Program-made: the position numbers and the translations under genes | Origin: Aurantiacibacter atlanticus | GTDB lineage: Bacteria; Pseudomonadota; Alphaproteobacteria; Sphingomonadales; Sphingomonadaceae | NCBI RefSeq assembly: GCF_001077815.2 | Contig: NZ_CP011310.1 | Span: 1,302,001-1,366,000, forward strand | Direction: 5' to 3' | DNA length: 64,000 bases | The notes under the pieces: generated by a model | Told to the model about the DNA's origin: nothing | Database searches by the model: none | The model's input: the letters and a program-made list of their open reading frames with translations, nothing else | Shown: positions 43,461 to 52,870 of the stretch, in pieces | Position numbering within the stretch: the stretch's first letter is position 1 | How the letters are laid out: each line of letters opens with the position of its first letter

Positions 43461-44297
43461 TCAGCAGAAATTGCCGGGGTCTGGTCCAATTCTGCCTTGC
43501 GGATCATCCAGCGCATCGATGGACGCGATCTGCGCGTCTGTCAGCGTCAGTTCCAGTGCTTTGAAATTGTCTTCCATATGGTTCTTGCTGGCTGCCTTGG
43601 GTATCGGAGCCAGCCCATGATGCAGATGCCACGCAAGAACCACGGTCGCAGGCGCGCTGCCGGTTTCCTCGGCAATTTTGCGAACCGCATCTGTTTCCAT
43701 ACCTGCACCTTGGCCAAGCGGCGACCATGATTGCGTAATGATGTTCATGTCCTTGTGAACACGCCGCAATTCACGCTGTTGGAAAGCGGGGTGCAATTCG
43801 ATTTGGTTGAGCACGGGAACAACGCCCGTTTCATCCACAATACGCTTCAGATCTTCCTCGCGGAAATTGGAAACGCCGATGGATTTGGTCAGCCCGGCGT
43901 CGCGCAATTCAATCAGGGCCTTCCAGGTGTCCACGAACTTGCCCTGATCGGGGCAGGGCCAGTGGATTAGCAACAAATCGACATGGTCGCGGCCTAGCCG
44001 TTCAAGAGCCTCGCGCGCGGCCTCCTTTGTTCTGTCATAGCCCTGGTCGGGATTGCCGATTTTGGTCTGAAGGAAAACATCGTTCTGTTCGCCAACGCCG
44101 CGCCCAACGCCGTCTTCGTTGCAATAGAATGATGCGGTGTCGATCAGCCAATACCCCGTCTTGATAGCCTGATCCACGGCCTTTGCAGCCGTATCCGGAT
44201 CCATGTTGAATGTGCCATATCCCAATTGGGGGATCTGCCGTCCGTCATTCATGGACAGGGTGGGATTGTGTTCGCGCTGCGATGCAGTTTCAATCAT
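43461..44297 (-). CDS. Aldo/keto reductase
   Basis: NADPH-dependent carbonyl reductase of the AKR superfamily, 278 residues, similar in layout to 2,5-diketo-D-gluconate reductases. The catalytic tetrad is Asp53, Tyr58, Lys79 and His112. GVSNFREEDLKRI and the C-terminal IPKAASKNHMEDNF bind the cofactor. AGGAG lies 6 bases before the ATG. The substrate cannot be told. It is inserted on the minus strand between hisZ and purA, with 9 bases between its stop and that of hisZ. Confidence 0.92.
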   Translation of the reverse strand: MIETASQREHNPTLSMNDGRQIPQLGYGTFNMDPDTAAKAVDQAIKTGYWLIDTASFYCNEDGVGRGVGEQNDVFLQTKIGNPDQGYDRTKEAAREALERLGRDHVDLLLIHWPCPDQGKFVDTWKALIELRDAGLTKSIGVSNFREEDLKRIVDETGVVPVLNQIELHPAFQQRELRRVHKDMNIITQSWSPLGQGAGMETDAVRKIAEETGSAPATVVLAWHLHHGLAPIPKAASKNHMEDNFKALELTLTDAQIASIDALDDPQGRIGPDPGNFC

Positions 44298-44618
44298 TGG
44301 TGTCTCCTATCTCTATGTAATGGCACCGGGTGTCCGGTGGTTCCCGACAAGCGCGCATAGCAGTCCACAGATGGGAAAAATATCCGCGTAAGAACACGTT
44401 CAACTGGTGGAGTTGCCTGATCTTCGGGATCACCGAGCCAGCGATTGGTCACGGCATGTCCCGCGCAACATCACTATCTCTTCCCCCGGTCTGACGCTGG
44501 ATTTATCCATGCATCGGCCCTCCAGCCAATCGCAAAGTGTCGTACATCGCTTGCTCTTATATGCGCCATTGAATAGGGCCGCGCGCGGTGCGCAGCACAA
44601 GCTTGGAAGGCAGGAAAT
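44298..44618. other. 321-bp gap: promoter region for aldo/keto reductase and purA
   Basis: Divergent spacer. It holds a hairpin CACCGG-GTGT-CCGGTG at 44324-44339 and no convincing gene; an open frame from 44407 has no family features and unlikely composition. The purA promoter should lie within it. I see no tRNA, riboswitch fold or repeat that I can name. Confidence 0.6.
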
Positions 44619-45908
44619 TTGGCCAGTGTAACGGTAATTGGTGCCCAATGGGGCGATGAGGGCAAGGGCAAGATTGTCGATTGGCTGGCGAGCCGTGCCG
44701 ATGCGGTGGTACGCTTTCAGGGCGGCCACAATGCAGGCCATACGCTGGTTGTGGGTGACCAGACCTACAAGCTCAGCCTGCTGCCCAGCGGTATCGTCAC
44801 AGGCACGCTAAGCCTTATCGGCAATGGCGTGGTGCTGGACCCGTGGGCGCTACGCGATGAAATTGCCCGGCTTGAGGCGCAGGGTGTCTCTATTTCACCG
44901 GAAAACTTTGGCATTGCGGATAACTGTCCGCTGATCCTGCCGCTTCATCGTGATCTGGATGGTCTGCGCGAAACCGCAGCGGGGAAGGGCAAAATCGGCA
45001 CGACCGGGCGCGGCATTGGCCCCGCATATGAAGACAAGGTCGGCCGCCGCGCAATTCGCGTTTGCGACCTTGCACATCTCGATGCGATTGAACCTCAGCT
45101 CGACAGGCTGTGCGCCCATCATGATGCGCTGCGTGCAGGTTTTGGCCAGAATCCCGTCGACCGCGCGGGACTGCTTGATGAGTTGCGCGAAATAGCGCCT
45201 TTCGTGCAGCAATTTGCGCAGCCGGTGTGGAAGCGTTTGAATGAAGTGAAGAAGGCTGGCGCCAAAATCCTGTTCGAAGGCGCGCAAGGCGTGTTGCTCG
45301 ATGTTGATCATGGGACCTATCCCTTCGTGACCAGCTCCAACACCGTCAGCGGCACTGTGGCTTCGGGCAGCGGGCTTGGCCCCAATGCGGCGGGTTTCGT
45401 GCTAGGAATCGTCAAAGCCTATACGACGCGCGTGGGCAGCGGGCCCTTCCCGACAGAGCTGGAGGACGAAGTAGGCCAGAAGCTGGGCGAACGCGGCCAT
45501 GAATTCGGCACCGTTACCTCGCGCAAGCGTCGGTGCGGCTGGTTTGATGCGGTGCTGGTCCGCCAGACCTGCGCGCTGTCCGGCGTTACCGGCATCGCGT
45601 TGACCAAAATCGACGTGCTCGACGGGTTCGACACCATCCGCATCTGCACCGGCTATAAACTGGGTGATCAGATGCTGGATTACCTGCCTGCCCATACGGC
45701 AGAGCAGGCCGCAGTAGAGCCGATTTATGAGGAATTCGAAGGTTGGGAAGGCACCACAGTGGGCGCCCGCAGCTGGGCCGAACTGCCTGCGCAGGCGATC
45801 AAATATATCCGTCGGATCGAAGAGCTGATCGAATGCCCCGTAGCCAGTGTCTCCACCAGTCCAGAGCGTGATGATACGATCCTCGTCCGGGATCCATTTG
45901 CCGATTGA
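44619..45908 (+). CDS. purA: Adenylosuccinate synthetase (TTG start)
   Basis: Joins IMP and aspartate with GTP in AMP synthesis. The 429 residues begin [20 protein letters not shown], the family GTP loop. The start codon must be TTG: no in-frame ATG or GTG exists nearby upstream, and the protein would lose its first strand if started later. An AAGGCAGGAAA ribosome site fits. [17 protein letters not shown] and [20 protein letters not shown] are conserved, and [10 protein letters not shown] closes the nucleotide site. Confidence 0.95.
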   Translation: MASVTVIGAQWGDEGKGKIVDWLASRADAVVRFQGGHNAGHTLVVGDQTYKLSLLPSGIVTGTLSLIGNGVVLDPWALRDEIARLEAQGVSISPENFGIADNCPLILPLHRDLDGLRETAAGKGKIGTTGRGIGPAYEDKVGRRAIRVCDLAHLDAIEPQLDRLCAHHDALRAGFGQNPVDRAGLLDELREIAPFVQQFAQPVWKRLNEVKKAGAKILFEGAQGVLLDVDHGTYPFVTSSNTVSGTVASGSGLGPNAAGFVLGIVKAYTTRVGSGPFPTELEDEVGQKLGERGHEFGTVTSRKRRCGWFDAVLVRQTCALSGVTGIALTKIDVLDGFDTIRICTGYKLGDQMLDYLPAHTAEQAAVEPIYEEFEGWEGTTVGARSWAELPAQAIKYIRRIEELIECPVASVSTSPERDDTILVRDPFAD

Positions 45909-45997
45909 TGCTTAACGCGGTTCCTTGACACGATCTCGCTTTGTTCTCATGTGTTCACGACCTAAAGGCTTGGTGCGACTCGGGGAAATATTTGGAC

Positions 45998-46987
45998 ATG
46001 ACGCAGGTCGATTTCATTTATGAAGTAGCTGCCCATGGTGCGGGCCTGCCGCTTACCGTTTCGATTTTTGCAGATTGCAGCAACTTGCGCGGTGATCTGG
46101 AAGATGACGTGGCTGCCGCAGGCCTGACGTTGCGCGAAAGCGGTAATCTCAACCAGCTTTTTGCCGGGGATGTGCGCCCCCTTGGCAAATTGGTGGTGGT
46201 AGATTGCCCCCAGCCTGATGCATTGGCAATGGCAACCCTGTCACGGCTGGATAGCCGGGCGGTCAAATTGGGCGCGCGACTGGTGGTTTCGACCAGCCTG
46301 GAATCGCTCGATGCGGTCTTCGGCTGTTGCGCGCAATCCAAGCCCCAAATTCTCGTGGACCCGCCGCGTGTGGAGCGGATCATTGCGTTGGGGCGCATGC
46401 TGGCAGAGGTGCCTTCTTTGCGTCTGCGTGAACTTTCGGAAGATGATCGTCTTACCCTCCTGCGGCTGACAGAGCAGGTGGGTCATATTGCAGAGCGGCT
46501 GGACAAAATGGACACGCATGGGAGCGTAGGGCAGCAATCAGCAGCCGGGGCATTCCGCTTTGAAAGCCCTTCGGACAGCTATCGCACCGAAGATAATACT
46601 GGCACGGGCGAGGCACTGATTCGCAAACCACGCCCGGCGCTGCCCGATGCACGGCTGGTGCGTCAGATTATCCGCCAGCGCAGAACGCGGGCGAAGTTCC
46701 TTGATGGCGATCTGTTCGCCGATCCCGCCTGGGACATGCTGCTCGATCTGACAGCTGCACGGGTTGAATATATGCGCGTTTCGGTAACATCCTTGTGTAT
46801 CGCATCGGGCGTGCCGCCAACGACAGCGCTTCGCTGGATCAATCAAATGGTTGATGTGGGCCTGCTGGACCGCGTGGAAGACGATGCCGATCGCCGTCGT
46901 GCCTTTATTGAATTGAGCGACAAAGCGGCTGACGCAATGGCGCGCTACTTTGCCGAAATAGGGCAGGACACAATGGCGCTTTCTTGA
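45998..46987 (+). CDS. MarR-type winged-helix regulator with N-terminal receiver-like domain
   Basis: 329 residues. The C-terminal third (about 245-325) is a MarR/winged-helix domain: LLDLTAARVEYMRVSVTSL, CIASGVPPTTALRWINQMV and GLLDRVEDDADRRRAFIELS. The first 130 residues alternate strands and helices like a pseudo-receiver (LTVSIFADCSNL, KLVVVDCPQPD, ARLVVSTSLES, QILVDPPRVERIIALGRML) but lack clear phosphorylation residues. A linker region separates them. I chose ATG 45998; a TTG at 45941 is in frame. Targets are unknown. Confidence 0.7.
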   Translation: MTQVDFIYEVAAHGAGLPLTVSIFADCSNLRGDLEDDVAAAGLTLRESGNLNQLFAGDVRPLGKLVVVDCPQPDALAMATLSRLDSRAVKLGARLVVSTSLESLDAVFGCCAQSKPQILVDPPRVERIIALGRMLAEVPSLRLRELSEDDRLTLLRLTEQVGHIAERLDKMDTHGSVGQQSAAGAFRFESPSDSYRTEDNTGTGEALIRKPRPALPDARLVRQIIRQRRTRAKFLDGDLFADPAWDMLLDLTAARVEYMRVSVTSLCIASGVPPTTALRWINQMVDVGLLDRVEDDADRRRAFIELSDKAADAMARYFAEIGQDTMALS

Positions 46988-46993
46988 AACGCC

Positions 46994-47974
46994 CTAGCGT
47001 TTGTCGAAGGCGGCCTGGGCTTCGTCCATTGAGGTGACGCCGTTGGCGATGAGCAATTGCAGCAGGATGCGGGCCTTGGCCGGACCCAACGCACGTGCCG
47101 CGATGAAGCCGTTGCTGTCATCCTCCGGTTCGCGGTGAACTAGGCCATCATCAGCCCGTGTGGCGCGGACCACAGGAATGCCTTGTCGAACGGCATCTGC
47201 CAGCGCTTCACGCACTGCATCAGGCGAATTTCCGGCACCCATTCCAGCAAGAACAATACCTTGCGCACCGCCTGCCACAGCTTGAGTCACACACGCAGCT
47301 TCCATGCCAGCAAAGGCATGCAGGATCGGCACAATCGGAAAGCTGTTGGGAAAGGCGAAGCGGGCAGGCTCCGCCACGCGCCATGGCGGGGCAAGCCAGT
47401 CGAGCCATACAGGTGTCGCCAACCCAATCGGTCCGCGCGGGAAACCCTTGAAGGCGTTGGTTCCGGCGGTGTGTGCCTTGCGGGCATCGCGCGCGGACAG
47501 AACATGTTCGCCCATCACTACCAATACGCCGCGTCCTGACGCATCTGCATGCGCGGCGACCTGCACCGCATTGGCGAAATTGCGCAAGCCATCGCTGCCA
47601 ACGGCATCGGCTGGCCGCATTGCGCCTACCAGAACGATTGGCTTGGATGTCGGCAGGGTCTGGTCGAGAAGAAAGCCCGTTTCCTCTGCCGTGTCTGTCC
47701 CGTGGGTGACGATCACGCCGCCATAGGCCGGATCATCAATCGCCGCGGAAATCTGCTGGTGCAGACTCGTCCAAAGTTCCGGCCCGATATTCGCTGAATC
47801 AATGTTGGCGACCTGCCGTCCTTCGAGCTGTGCATCAAGGCCAAGCCTGCTGAATTCGTCCAGAAAATCCGCGATATCGATCTGGCCGGGGCGATAATCT
47901 GGCCGCGTGGCAGATCCTGCCTGTCCGGCAATGGTTCCGCCAGTGGCGAGGACGAGTATGCGAGCCTGATCCAT
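46994..47974 (-). CDS. L-asparaginase
   Basis: Asparaginase of the two-threonine bacterial type, 326 residues from ATG 47974 (in-frame starts at 47998 and 48004 are possible). Thr14 in LATGGTIAG is the expected nucleophile, and Thr93-Asp94 in VTHGTDTAEETG form the second half of the site. There is no signal peptide from the chosen start, so it is probably cytoplasmic. It converges on the MarR-type gene with 6 bases between stops. Confidence 0.92.
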   Translation of the reverse strand: MDQARILVLATGGTIAGQAGSATRPDYRPGQIDIADFLDEFSRLGLDAQLEGRQVANIDSANIGPELWTSLHQQISAAIDDPAYGGVIVTHGTDTAEETGFLLDQTLPTSKPIVLVGAMRPADAVGSDGLRNFANAVQVAAHADASGRGVLVVMGEHVLSARDARKAHTAGTNAFKGFPRGPIGLATPVWLDWLAPPWRVAEPARFAFPNSFPIVPILHAFAGMEAACVTQAVAGGAQGIVLAGMGAGNSPDAVREALADAVRQGIPVVRATRADDGLVHREPEDDSNGFIAARALGPAKARILLQLLIANGVTSMDEAQAAFDKR

Positions 47975-48112
47975 CTTGTGCCGATAGCGCGGCAGCATCG
48001 CCAAGGCCAGTACCGCAAACGCCCTGCGCTGAATGGTCGCGGGCTAGCCAATCTCAATCGCGATGTCGAAGGGAGCTAGGGGCACTGCTTCCGCGAATCG
48101 ACATTGGCTGCC

Positions 48113-48188
48113 TGGTGGGCGGTGACGGTCTCGAACCGCCGACCCTCTCGGTGTAAACGAGATGCTCTACCAACTGAGCTAACCGCCC
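48113..48188 (-). tRNA. tRNA-Val (anticodon UAC)
   Basis: 76 bases with an encoded CCA end. The acceptor stem is GGGCGGT pairing with ACCGCCC, the D-arm has AGCTCAGTTGGTAGAGC, the anticodon stem is TCTCG/CGAGA with loop TTTACAC, and the T-arm has GGTTCGAGACC. The anticodon at positions 34-36 is TAC, giving valine. Confidence 0.97.
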
Positions 48189-48310
48189 ACGATGCGGCAA
48201 GAGCGTCGAAATAGCGGCCTTTCGCGCCGGGTCAATAGTTCGTTGTGTTCATGCCCTGCACAATGACGCTTGTGACGCAGCAGCATTAGGCAGCATCAAG
48301 CACGATTGGG

Positions 48311-48388
48311 ATGACAAGGCGCCGCCAGAATATCGCCATTGCAGGATGCGGCATTGCCGGATTGGCGGCGCTGCTGCTTCATCGGTAA
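48311..48388 (+). pseudogene. Remnant of an FAD-dependent oxidoreductase N-terminus
   Basis: ATG at 48311 reads MTRRRQNIAIAGCGIAGLAA and then LLLHR before a TAA. This is the first strand and GxGxxG nucleotide loop of a flavoprotein monooxygenase, cut after 25 residues. The next 80 bases in another frame read like more protein-type sequence (LKAHLVAGLAGSGPDRLALAL) up to the tlpA end, as expected for a gene that suffered deletions and frameshift. It lies in the 280-bp space between tRNA-Val and the TlpA gene. Confidence 0.5.
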
Positions 48389-48470
48389 AGCTGTGGCCGC
48401 AGTTAAAGGCGCATCTCGTCGCCGGACTTGCGGGCTCAGGGCCGGATCGTCTGGCTCTTGCTTTGCCCGA

Positions 48471-49064
48471 TTATTCGGCACTGGCAGAAATCGCCTCAAG
48501 CACTTCCTCCCGTGCGGAGGCACTGGACCAGTCATATGCTCCGATCACGCGCCAGACCTCATTCCCTTCCGCATCATAGAGAATGGTCAGAGGAAGCACT
48601 GCGCCGCCGCCGTATGAAAAGGCAAGATCGTTTTGCTGATCCATCCAGCGCGGCAGATTGGGGAGGTCGCGCGCATCAAAAAACGGTACGACAACGTCGG
48701 CACCGCGCAAGTCCTCGCTCACTGTCAGGACCTGCACCTCGTTTCCGAGGTCCGCCGCCAGATCATCAAGCAGCGGCATCTCGATCACGCAGGGCGCGCA
48801 CCATGTGGCCCACAAATTAAGCAGCACCGGCTCTTCTAGCGCGGCAAGATCGAGTGAATTGCCCTCGGGATCGATCAGGGTGACCTGCGGTATTGGCTCC
48901 CCTGCAAAACTGCGGTCGAGCATGCCGGTCAATGCAGAAGTTTCGCTTGTCGCCTCACTATCCGCCTTTTCTTGCGCCGCGTCCTCGGCGCCGTTATCGC
49001 ATCCCGCCAACAGGCTGGCTGCAATACAAGCAGCAGCAAGAGACGAAAGGCGTATTTTGGCCAC
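48471..49064 (-). CDS. TlpA-like thioredoxin-fold lipoprotein
   Basis: 197 residues starting with GTG at 49064, with GAGGA about 8 bases upstream. It has a lipobox LAGC at Cys22, an Ala/Glu linker, then a thioredoxin-like domain with active pair Cys89/Cys92 (LWATWCAPC). The cis-proline is in [12 protein letters not shown]. It probably keeps periplasmic thiols reduced, for example in cytochrome maturation or oxidase copper insertion. The start is only 19 bases from the divergent argH start. Confidence 0.88.
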   Translation of the reverse strand: MAKIRLSSLAAACIAASLLAGCDNGAEDAAQEKADSEATSETSALTGMLDRSFAGEPIPQVTLIDPEGNSLDLAALEEPVLLNLWATWCAPCVIEMPLLDDLAADLGNEVQVLTVSEDLRGADVVVPFFDARDLPNLPRWMDQQNDLAFSYGGGAVLPLTILYDAEGNEVWRVIGAYDWSSASAREEVLEAISASAE

Positions 49065-49083
49065 GGATAAATCCTCGAATGCA

Positions 49084-50460
49084 ATGTGGGGCGGCAGGTT
49101 TGCAGAAGGACCTAGCGCGATCATGCGCGAAATCAACGCTTCGATACCGTTCGACAAGGCTCTGTGGCGACAGGACATAGCGGCAAGCAAGGCGCATGTC
49201 GCCATGCTGGCTGCCTGCGACATCGTCAGCGATGATGATGCCGGAACAATTATTGGCGGGCTGGAAACAATCGCCAGTGAATATGACACGGATGGCGTGC
49301 CAGAGGACTGGGACCTTGAAGACATCCACATGACGACAGAGGCGCGACTGGCCGAACTGGTCGGGCCAGTGGCGGGGCGCCTGCACACGGCGCGCAGCCG
49401 CAATGATCAGGTGGCGACCGATTTTCGACTGTGGGTGCGCGATACCTGCGATGCCATGATTGACGGGCTCAAGGGCCTGCAACGCGCGCTGGTCAGCCGC
49501 GCTGGCGAGCATGCGGCATCAATCATGCCGGGCTTCACCCATTTGCAAACAGCACAGCCGGTGACGATGGGTCATCATCTGATGGCTTATTACGAGATGG
49601 CCGCACGCGATATCTCGCGGTTGGAAGATGCGCGGCGGCGGCTGAACCAATGCCCGCTGGGCAGTGCCGCATTGGCGGGGACAGGCTTCCCGATAGACCG
49701 GGAAATGACTGCACAGGCGCTTGGCTTTGATGTTCCGACGGCCAACAGCCTCGATTCGGTGTCGGATCGCGATTTCGCCCTCGATTTTCTGGGCGCTGCC
49801 AGCCAGTGCGCACTGCATTTGTCTCGGCTGGCAGAAGAGATGGTGATCTGGGCGAGTCAGCCCTTCGGATTTATCCGCATGCCCGATACGCTTTCTACCG
49901 GCAGTTCGATCATGCCGCAGAAGAAAAATCCCGATGCTGCAGAGCTGGTGCGCGGTCATACAGGCAGGATTGTGGGTTGTCAGATGTCATTGATGATGAC
50001 GATGAAAGGCCTGCCGCTTGCGTATTCCAAGGACATGCAGGACGATAAACCGCCGGTCTTCGAAGCCGCGCACCTGCTCCAGCTGTGCATCGCAGCAATG
50101 ACAGGTATGGTGGATGGTGCAGAGTTCCGCACCGGGCGCATGCGCGAAGCTGCTGAACTCGGCTATGCCACCGCGACCGATCTCGCCGACTGGCTGGTGC
50201 GAGAGGCGGACATTCCGTTCCGCGAAGCGCATCATATCACTGGTGCCGCGGTAAAGCTGGCCGAGAGCCGTGGCCAATCGCTTGAGGCGTTGTCACTCGA
50301 TGATCTCACCGCGATTGATGCGCGGATCGACGAGCGTGTGTATAGGGCGCTTTCGGTGGAGGCATCGGTGGCTGCCCGCAATTCTCACGGCGGCACCGCG
50401 CCCGATGAAGTCAACAAGCGCGTGGCAGAGGCGCGCAAAGCTCTGGGGATGAAGGAATGA
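49084..50460 (+). CDS. argH: Argininosuccinate lyase
   Basis: Splits argininosuccinate to arginine and fumarate. The 458 residues begin [14 protein letters not shown]. Motifs are [25 protein letters not shown] and the superfamily signature [16 protein letters not shown] at 49057 in frame, with AAAGG upstream, would add nine residues and overlap the divergent tlpA start codon; either is possible. The stop overlaps the next lipoprotein start (ATGA). Confidence 0.95.
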   Translation: MWGGRFAEGPSAIMREINASIPFDKALWRQDIAASKAHVAMLAACDIVSDDDAGTIIGGLETIASEYDTDGVPEDWDLEDIHMTTEARLAELVGPVAGRLHTARSRNDQVATDFRLWVRDTCDAMIDGLKGLQRALVSRAGEHAASIMPGFTHLQTAQPVTMGHHLMAYYEMAARDISRLEDARRRLNQCPLGSAALAGTGFPIDREMTAQALGFDVPTANSLDSVSDRDFALDFLGAASQCALHLSRLAEEMVIWASQPFGFIRMPDTLSTGSSIMPQKKNPDAAELVRGHTGRIVGCQMSLMMTMKGLPLAYSKDMQDDKPPVFEAAHLLQLCIAAMTGMVDGAEFRTGRMREAAELGYATATDLADWLVREADIPFREAHHITGAAVKLAESRGQSLEALSLDDLTAIDARIDERVYRALSVEASVAARNSHGGTAPDEVNKRVAEARKALGMKE

Positions 50461-50702
50461 AGGCCCGCTCAACGCTTGCTCTTGCTGCTATCTTGACACT
50501 GGGCGCATGCGGACAGAAAGAGGATTTGCAGCCTCTCGCCGGTGAGATGCTGCCTCCTGCGCCCTATGGCGCGACGCAGCCGCTTGATGCCGAACAGCTT
50601 CTTGCGCTTGAACCACAGGCCGCGCCGGAACGCAGTGTGGAATTGCGCAGGGAAAGCGAAGAGCGCGATGACGATCCTTTTGATCTCCCCCCGGAAGTCT
50701 GA
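50457..50702 (+). CDS. lptM: Small LptM/YifL-like lipoprotein
   Basis: 81 residues with lipobox LGAC at Cys18, followed by GQKEDLQP and a Pro-rich and acidic tail. Position between argH and lysA and the small size match the LptM (YifL) lipoprotein, which helps the LptDE LPS translocon assemble in enterobacteria. Similarity is limited to the lipobox region, so function is inferred from context. It overlaps argH by 4 bases and lies 2 bases before lysA. Confidence 0.7.
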   Translation: MKARSTLALAAILTLGACGQKEDLQPLAGEMLPPAPYGATQPLDAEQLLALEPQAAPERSVELRRESEERDDDPFDLPPEV

Positions 50703-50704
50703 CC

Positions 50705-51982
50705 TTGAACCATTTTAGCATCAAGGACGGCGAACTTCACGCCGAAGACATTCCCCTTTCGCGTATCGCGGAAGAGGTTGGAACGCCTGTCTATGTCTAT
50801 TCGCGCGCCACGTTGGAACGTCACGCCCGCGTATTTCACGAGGCGCTGGAGCCGGTCGCCGCGCAGAGTGGGCGTGAATCATTGGTCGCATTCGCAGTTA
50901 AGGCCAATCCCAACCTGGCAGTCCTGAAAATCTTGAGTCGCGAAGGGTGCGGGGCAGATGTGGTTTCAGGCGGAGAACTGGTGCGCGCCCTTACTGCAGG
51001 CATGCCTGCGGAAAAGATCGTGTTTTCGGGCGTCGGCAAGACCCGGGCGGAACTGGAACTGGGCCTCGAAAAACATATCGGTCAATTCAATATCGAATCC
51101 TCTGAAGAAGGGCGTGAACTGGCCGAACTGGCCGAGGCGAAAGGGCAATTGGCGCAGGCTACCTTGCGTATCAATCCCGATGTTGATGCCAAGACGCATG
51201 AGAAAATTTCTACTGGCCGCGCCGAAAACAAATTCGGCATCCCATTGGTCCGCGCGCGCGAAGTCTTTGCGGAACTGGCGGGCCTTCCAGGACTGAACCT
51301 GCGCGGCGTGTCGGTGCATATCGGCAGTCAATTGCTCGATCTCGCTCCGCTCGAAACGGCTTTCGCCAAGGTTGGGCAATTGGTGGCAGACCTGCGGGCA
51401 GACGGGCACCAGATCACTCATGTCGATCTGGGCGGCGGGCTTGGCGTGCCTTACAAGGACGGCGAAAATCCGCCCTCTCCGGCAGAATATGGCGCAATGG
51501 TCGCGCGAGTCACGCAGGGCTGGGATGTTCATCTGACGTTTGAGCCGGGGCGGGTTATTGCTGGCAATGCCGGTATCCTCCTGACCCGCATTGTGCGGGT
51601 GAAGCGTGGCGGAAACGGGCCGCCCTTCGTTATCGTCGATGCCGCGATGAACGATCTTGCCCGGCCCGCTTTATACGGGGCATGGCATGATTTCGACGCA
51701 GTGAGGCCCACGGGTGAACGGATGACGGCAAACATCGTCGGCCCAATCTGTGAAACGGGCGATACCTTCGCCAGCGACCGCGAATGCGATGCTCTGCAAT
51801 CTGGCGATCTCGCCGTATTCCGCACCGCAGGGGCCTATGGTGCGACCATGGCTTCCAGCTATAATTCACGCGGTTTTGTACCTGAAGTGCTGGTGGACAA
51901 GGATCAATTTGCCGTGGTGGCAGATCGCATTCCCGCTGATGCCATCATGGATGCAGAACGCGTTCCCGATTTCCTGATGTGA
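50705..51982 (+). CDS. lysA: Diaminopimelate decarboxylase (TTG start)
   Basis: Last step of lysine synthesis, PLP-dependent. The 425 residues start MNHFSIKDGELHAEDIPL from a TTG codon at 50705. No ATG or GTG fits upstream, and the sequence aligns with usual LysA N-termini. Lys66 in FAVKANPN binds PLP. HIGSQLLDLAP, LGGGLGVPY and GPICETGDTFASDR are family motifs. GGAAG lies 8 bases before the start. It is co-transcribed with argH and the lipoprotein. Confidence 0.95.
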   Translation: MNHFSIKDGELHAEDIPLSRIAEEVGTPVYVYSRATLERHARVFHEALEPVAAQSGRESLVAFAVKANPNLAVLKILSREGCGADVVSGGELVRALTAGMPAEKIVFSGVGKTRAELELGLEKHIGQFNIESSEEGRELAELAEAKGQLAQATLRINPDVDAKTHEKISTGRAENKFGIPLVRAREVFAELAGLPGLNLRGVSVHIGSQLLDLAPLETAFAKVGQLVADLRADGHQITHVDLGGGLGVPYKDGENPPSPAEYGAMVARVTQGWDVHLTFEPGRVIAGNAGILLTRIVRVKRGGNGPPFVIVDAAMNDLARPALYGAWHDFDAVRPTGERMTANIVGPICETGDTFASDRECDALQSGDLAVFRTAGAYGATMASSYNSRGFVPEVLVDKDQFAVVADRIPADAIMDAERVPDFLM

Positions 51983-51986
51983 GCCG

Positions 51987-52775
51987 ATGAAATCTCTGCC
52001 GCTCTTCCACCAGATCGCCGGTCAGCCGGTTATCGTGCTGGGGGAGGGCGAGCTAGCGGAGCCTAAGCGCCGGCTTGTCGAACGGGCTGGGGCGAAGGTT
52101 ATCACCGAAATGCAGCAAGGCGTGGACGAAGGCGCACGGATTGCCTTTGTCGCCCATGACGATGGCGCCATGTGCGAAGCCGATGCGATAAGGCTGCGTT
52201 GCGCTGGCTTGCTTGTTAATGTCGTCGACCGGCCGGACCTGTGCGATTTCACCACACCCAGTATTCTTGACCGCGATCCGGTATTGGTCGCGGTGGGCAC
52301 TGGCGGGGCGTCAGCGGGGCTAGCGAAGCAATTGCGGTTGCGGCTGGAAAAACTGCTGCCCGCCAATCTTGGAGAACTTGCACAAAATCTGTTCAATGCG
52401 CGTGCGACCATCCGCGCAGCTTTTCCGACGATGCCCGATCGCCGTCGCGCGCTTGATGAAGCACTGGGCGAAGGTGGCGCGCTCGATCCGCTGGCCGAGG
52501 GGAGCGCTGCGGAGATTGACCGATGGCTTAGCAAGGGTGCCGCTGTTGCAGCGAGGCAGTTACACGATTTCACCCTTCGCAGTGCCGATCCCGAAGACCT
52601 TACCTTGCGACAGGCGCGCCTTCTGGGGAGCGCCGATGCGGTGATCGCCGAGGCGGCTATTCCCGCTACCATTCTCGACCGCGCCCGTGCCGATGCCATG
52701 CGCCTCACACTGCCGCATGATGGCGAATTGCCAGATGGGCTGGTGGTCATCCTGCGCGCGCATCAGGCGGACTAA
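51987..52775 (+). CDS. Siroheme synthase N-terminal domain (precorrin-2 dehydrogenase/ferrochelatase) with methyltransferase stump
   Basis: 262 residues. The N-terminal NAD-type domain (QPVIVLGEGELAEPKRRL, FVAHDD, LVNVVDRPDLCDFTTPSIL) and CysG dimerisation region (about 115-180) convert precorrin-2 to siroheme. The remaining 80 residues look like the start of the uroporphyrinogen-III methyltransferase domain: RSADPEDLTLRQARLLGSAD then AEAAIPATILDRARADA, after which the protein ends. So only a stump of that domain remains, and a separate methyltransferase would be needed. It follows lysA by 4 bases. Confidence 0.83.
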   Translation: MKSLPLFHQIAGQPVIVLGEGELAEPKRRLVERAGAKVITEMQQGVDEGARIAFVAHDDGAMCEADAIRLRCAGLLVNVVDRPDLCDFTTPSILDRDPVLVAVGTGGASAGLAKQLRLRLEKLLPANLGELAQNLFNARATIRAAFPTMPDRRRALDEALGEGGALDPLAEGSAAEIDRWLSKGAAVAARQLHDFTLRSADPEDLTLRQARLLGSADAVIAEAAIPATILDRARADAMRLTLPHDGELPDGLVVILRAHQAD

Positions 52776-52870
52776 ACACGTTCTCAGCGTCAGTGGCGGC
52801 GAGACGATCCTACCGGTGGCTGTCGGATGGCGCGAATTGGAATTAAACTGAAAACCCCGTGCGAGTCGCG

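Noticed and set aside
44298..44618. Purine riboswitch before purA
   Set aside because: I could not find the conserved junction sequences or two kissing loops; only a short 6-bp hairpin is present.
44407..44631. 74-codon open frame before purA
   Set aside because: No family features and it runs over the purA start; more likely promoter and leader sequence.
48658..49083. 142-codon upstream extension of argH
   Set aside because: It is antisense to the TlpA lipoprotein with its CxxC motif and lipobox; ArgH begins naturally at MWGGRF.
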